Assembly: GCA_019753175.1 (NCBI GenBank)
Contig: JAIELK010000012.1
Location: forward strand, 1 to 64,000
DNA length: 64,000 nt
Direction of reading: 5' to 3'
Source of the DNA: Hyphomonadaceae bacterium
GTDB taxonomy: Bacteria; Pseudomonadota; Alphaproteobacteria; Caulobacterales; Aquidulcibacteraceae
The position numbers and the translations under genes were made by a program. The first letter of the stretch is position 1. Each line of letters starts with the position of its first letter. The notes below the pieces were generated by a model, which saw only the letters and a program-made list of their open reading frames with translations, was not told the DNA's origin and did not search any database. Positions 63,881-64,000 of the stretch are shown in pieces.

Positions 63881-64000
63881 GGTTCTCGCAACATCGGTAA
63901 ATCCAGCCCCTGCTCGCGCGCACACGCGATCGCGTCTTCGTAGCCAGCATCGGCGTGGCGCATGACCCCTGTGCCGGGATCGTTCCAGAGAACGCGCGCG
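63877..64000 (-). CDS. hutU: urocanate hydratase, C-terminal end
   Basis: Only the last 40 residues lie in the window: [23 protein letters not shown] and ...[10 protein letters not shown]. This matches the conserved C-terminus of HutU (ND-P-x-T-G-V-x-R-H-A-D-A-G-Y), which converts urocanate to imidazolonepropionate. The stop overlaps the hutH start. The gene continues beyond the window edge. Confidence 0.92.
   Translation of the reverse strand, partial: ARVLWNDPGTGVMRHADAGYEDAIACAREQGLDLPMLREP

Overview
This window looks like a chromosomal segment of a GC-rich alphaproteobacterium, most likely Caulobacterales or a Hyphomonadaceae-like relative. The evidence is the combination of ctrA beside fliI-fliJ, a DivL-type pseudokinase with Tyr in place of the catalytic His, GANTC (CcrM-type) sites packed into the ctrA promoter, a CtrA box upstream of divL, ChvG-ChvI beside a nitrogen-type PTS pair, AddAB rather than RecBCD, and an SAH riboswitch in front of ahcY. 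The species cannot be named from sequence alone.

Layout. 1-3.7 kb: the end of an IS5-family insertion sequence, a DUF1275 membrane protein, fliJ and fliI, then divergent ctrA with a dense regulatory region. 3.7-5.5 kb: a frameshifted DUF4287/DUF5655 gene and an SRPBCC protein, divergent from a TetR regulator. 5.5-15.5 kb: a catabolic-looking region with a YtcJ-like amidohydrolase, Rieske oxygenase, APC permease, GST-like protein and TetR on the minus strand. A palindromic operator separates these from a plus-strand operon of a double DsbA/HCCA-isomerase-fold protein, a metallo-beta-lactamase-fold hydrolase and a sulfatase. 15.5-19.6 kb: an Aer-like PAS protein, a RidA protein and a fused salicylyl-CoA (or aminobenzoyl-CoA) hydroxylase/OYE reductase. 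19.8 kb: tRNA-Ala(CGC).

20-35.3 kb is housekeeping: yggT, mscL, trpF-trpB-trpA-accD-folC, then on the minus strand tsaE-amgK-murU-addB-addA-trxA. 35.4-41.2 kb: a ferredoxin reductase and 2Fe-2S ferredoxin pair, a small membrane methyltransferase, divL, a TonB-like protein and a cytochrome c lipoprotein. 41.2-49.4 kb: ahcY with its SAH riboswitch, an MscS-like channel, an M61-type peptidase, a SemiSWEET transporter, HPr, EIIA-Man, ChvG and ChvI; the HPr kinase gene often found here is absent. 49.5-54 kb: two small secreted proteins and polA. 54-64 kb: a PEP-mutase-family enzyme, a DUF3857/transglutaminase protein, an ABC ATPase without permease, aldo/keto reductase, an F420-type oxidoreductase, an HU protein with a histone-H1-like tail and a good terminator, an SDR, lysoplasmalogenase, hutH and the end of hutU.

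The strongest unusual signals are: an interspersed palindromic repeat, also found between trpB and trpA, that lies in-frame inside polA and adds about 42 residues between its exonuclease and polymerase parts; a duplicated polA 3' end flanking a one-gene 988-bp unit; the GANTC/TTAA architecture of the ctrA promoter together with a CtrA box upstream of divL; a carboxyltransferase AccD that has lost its zinc-ribbon cysteines; and two palindromic TetR operators in divergent promoters. No CRISPR array, prophage or classical defence system was seen.
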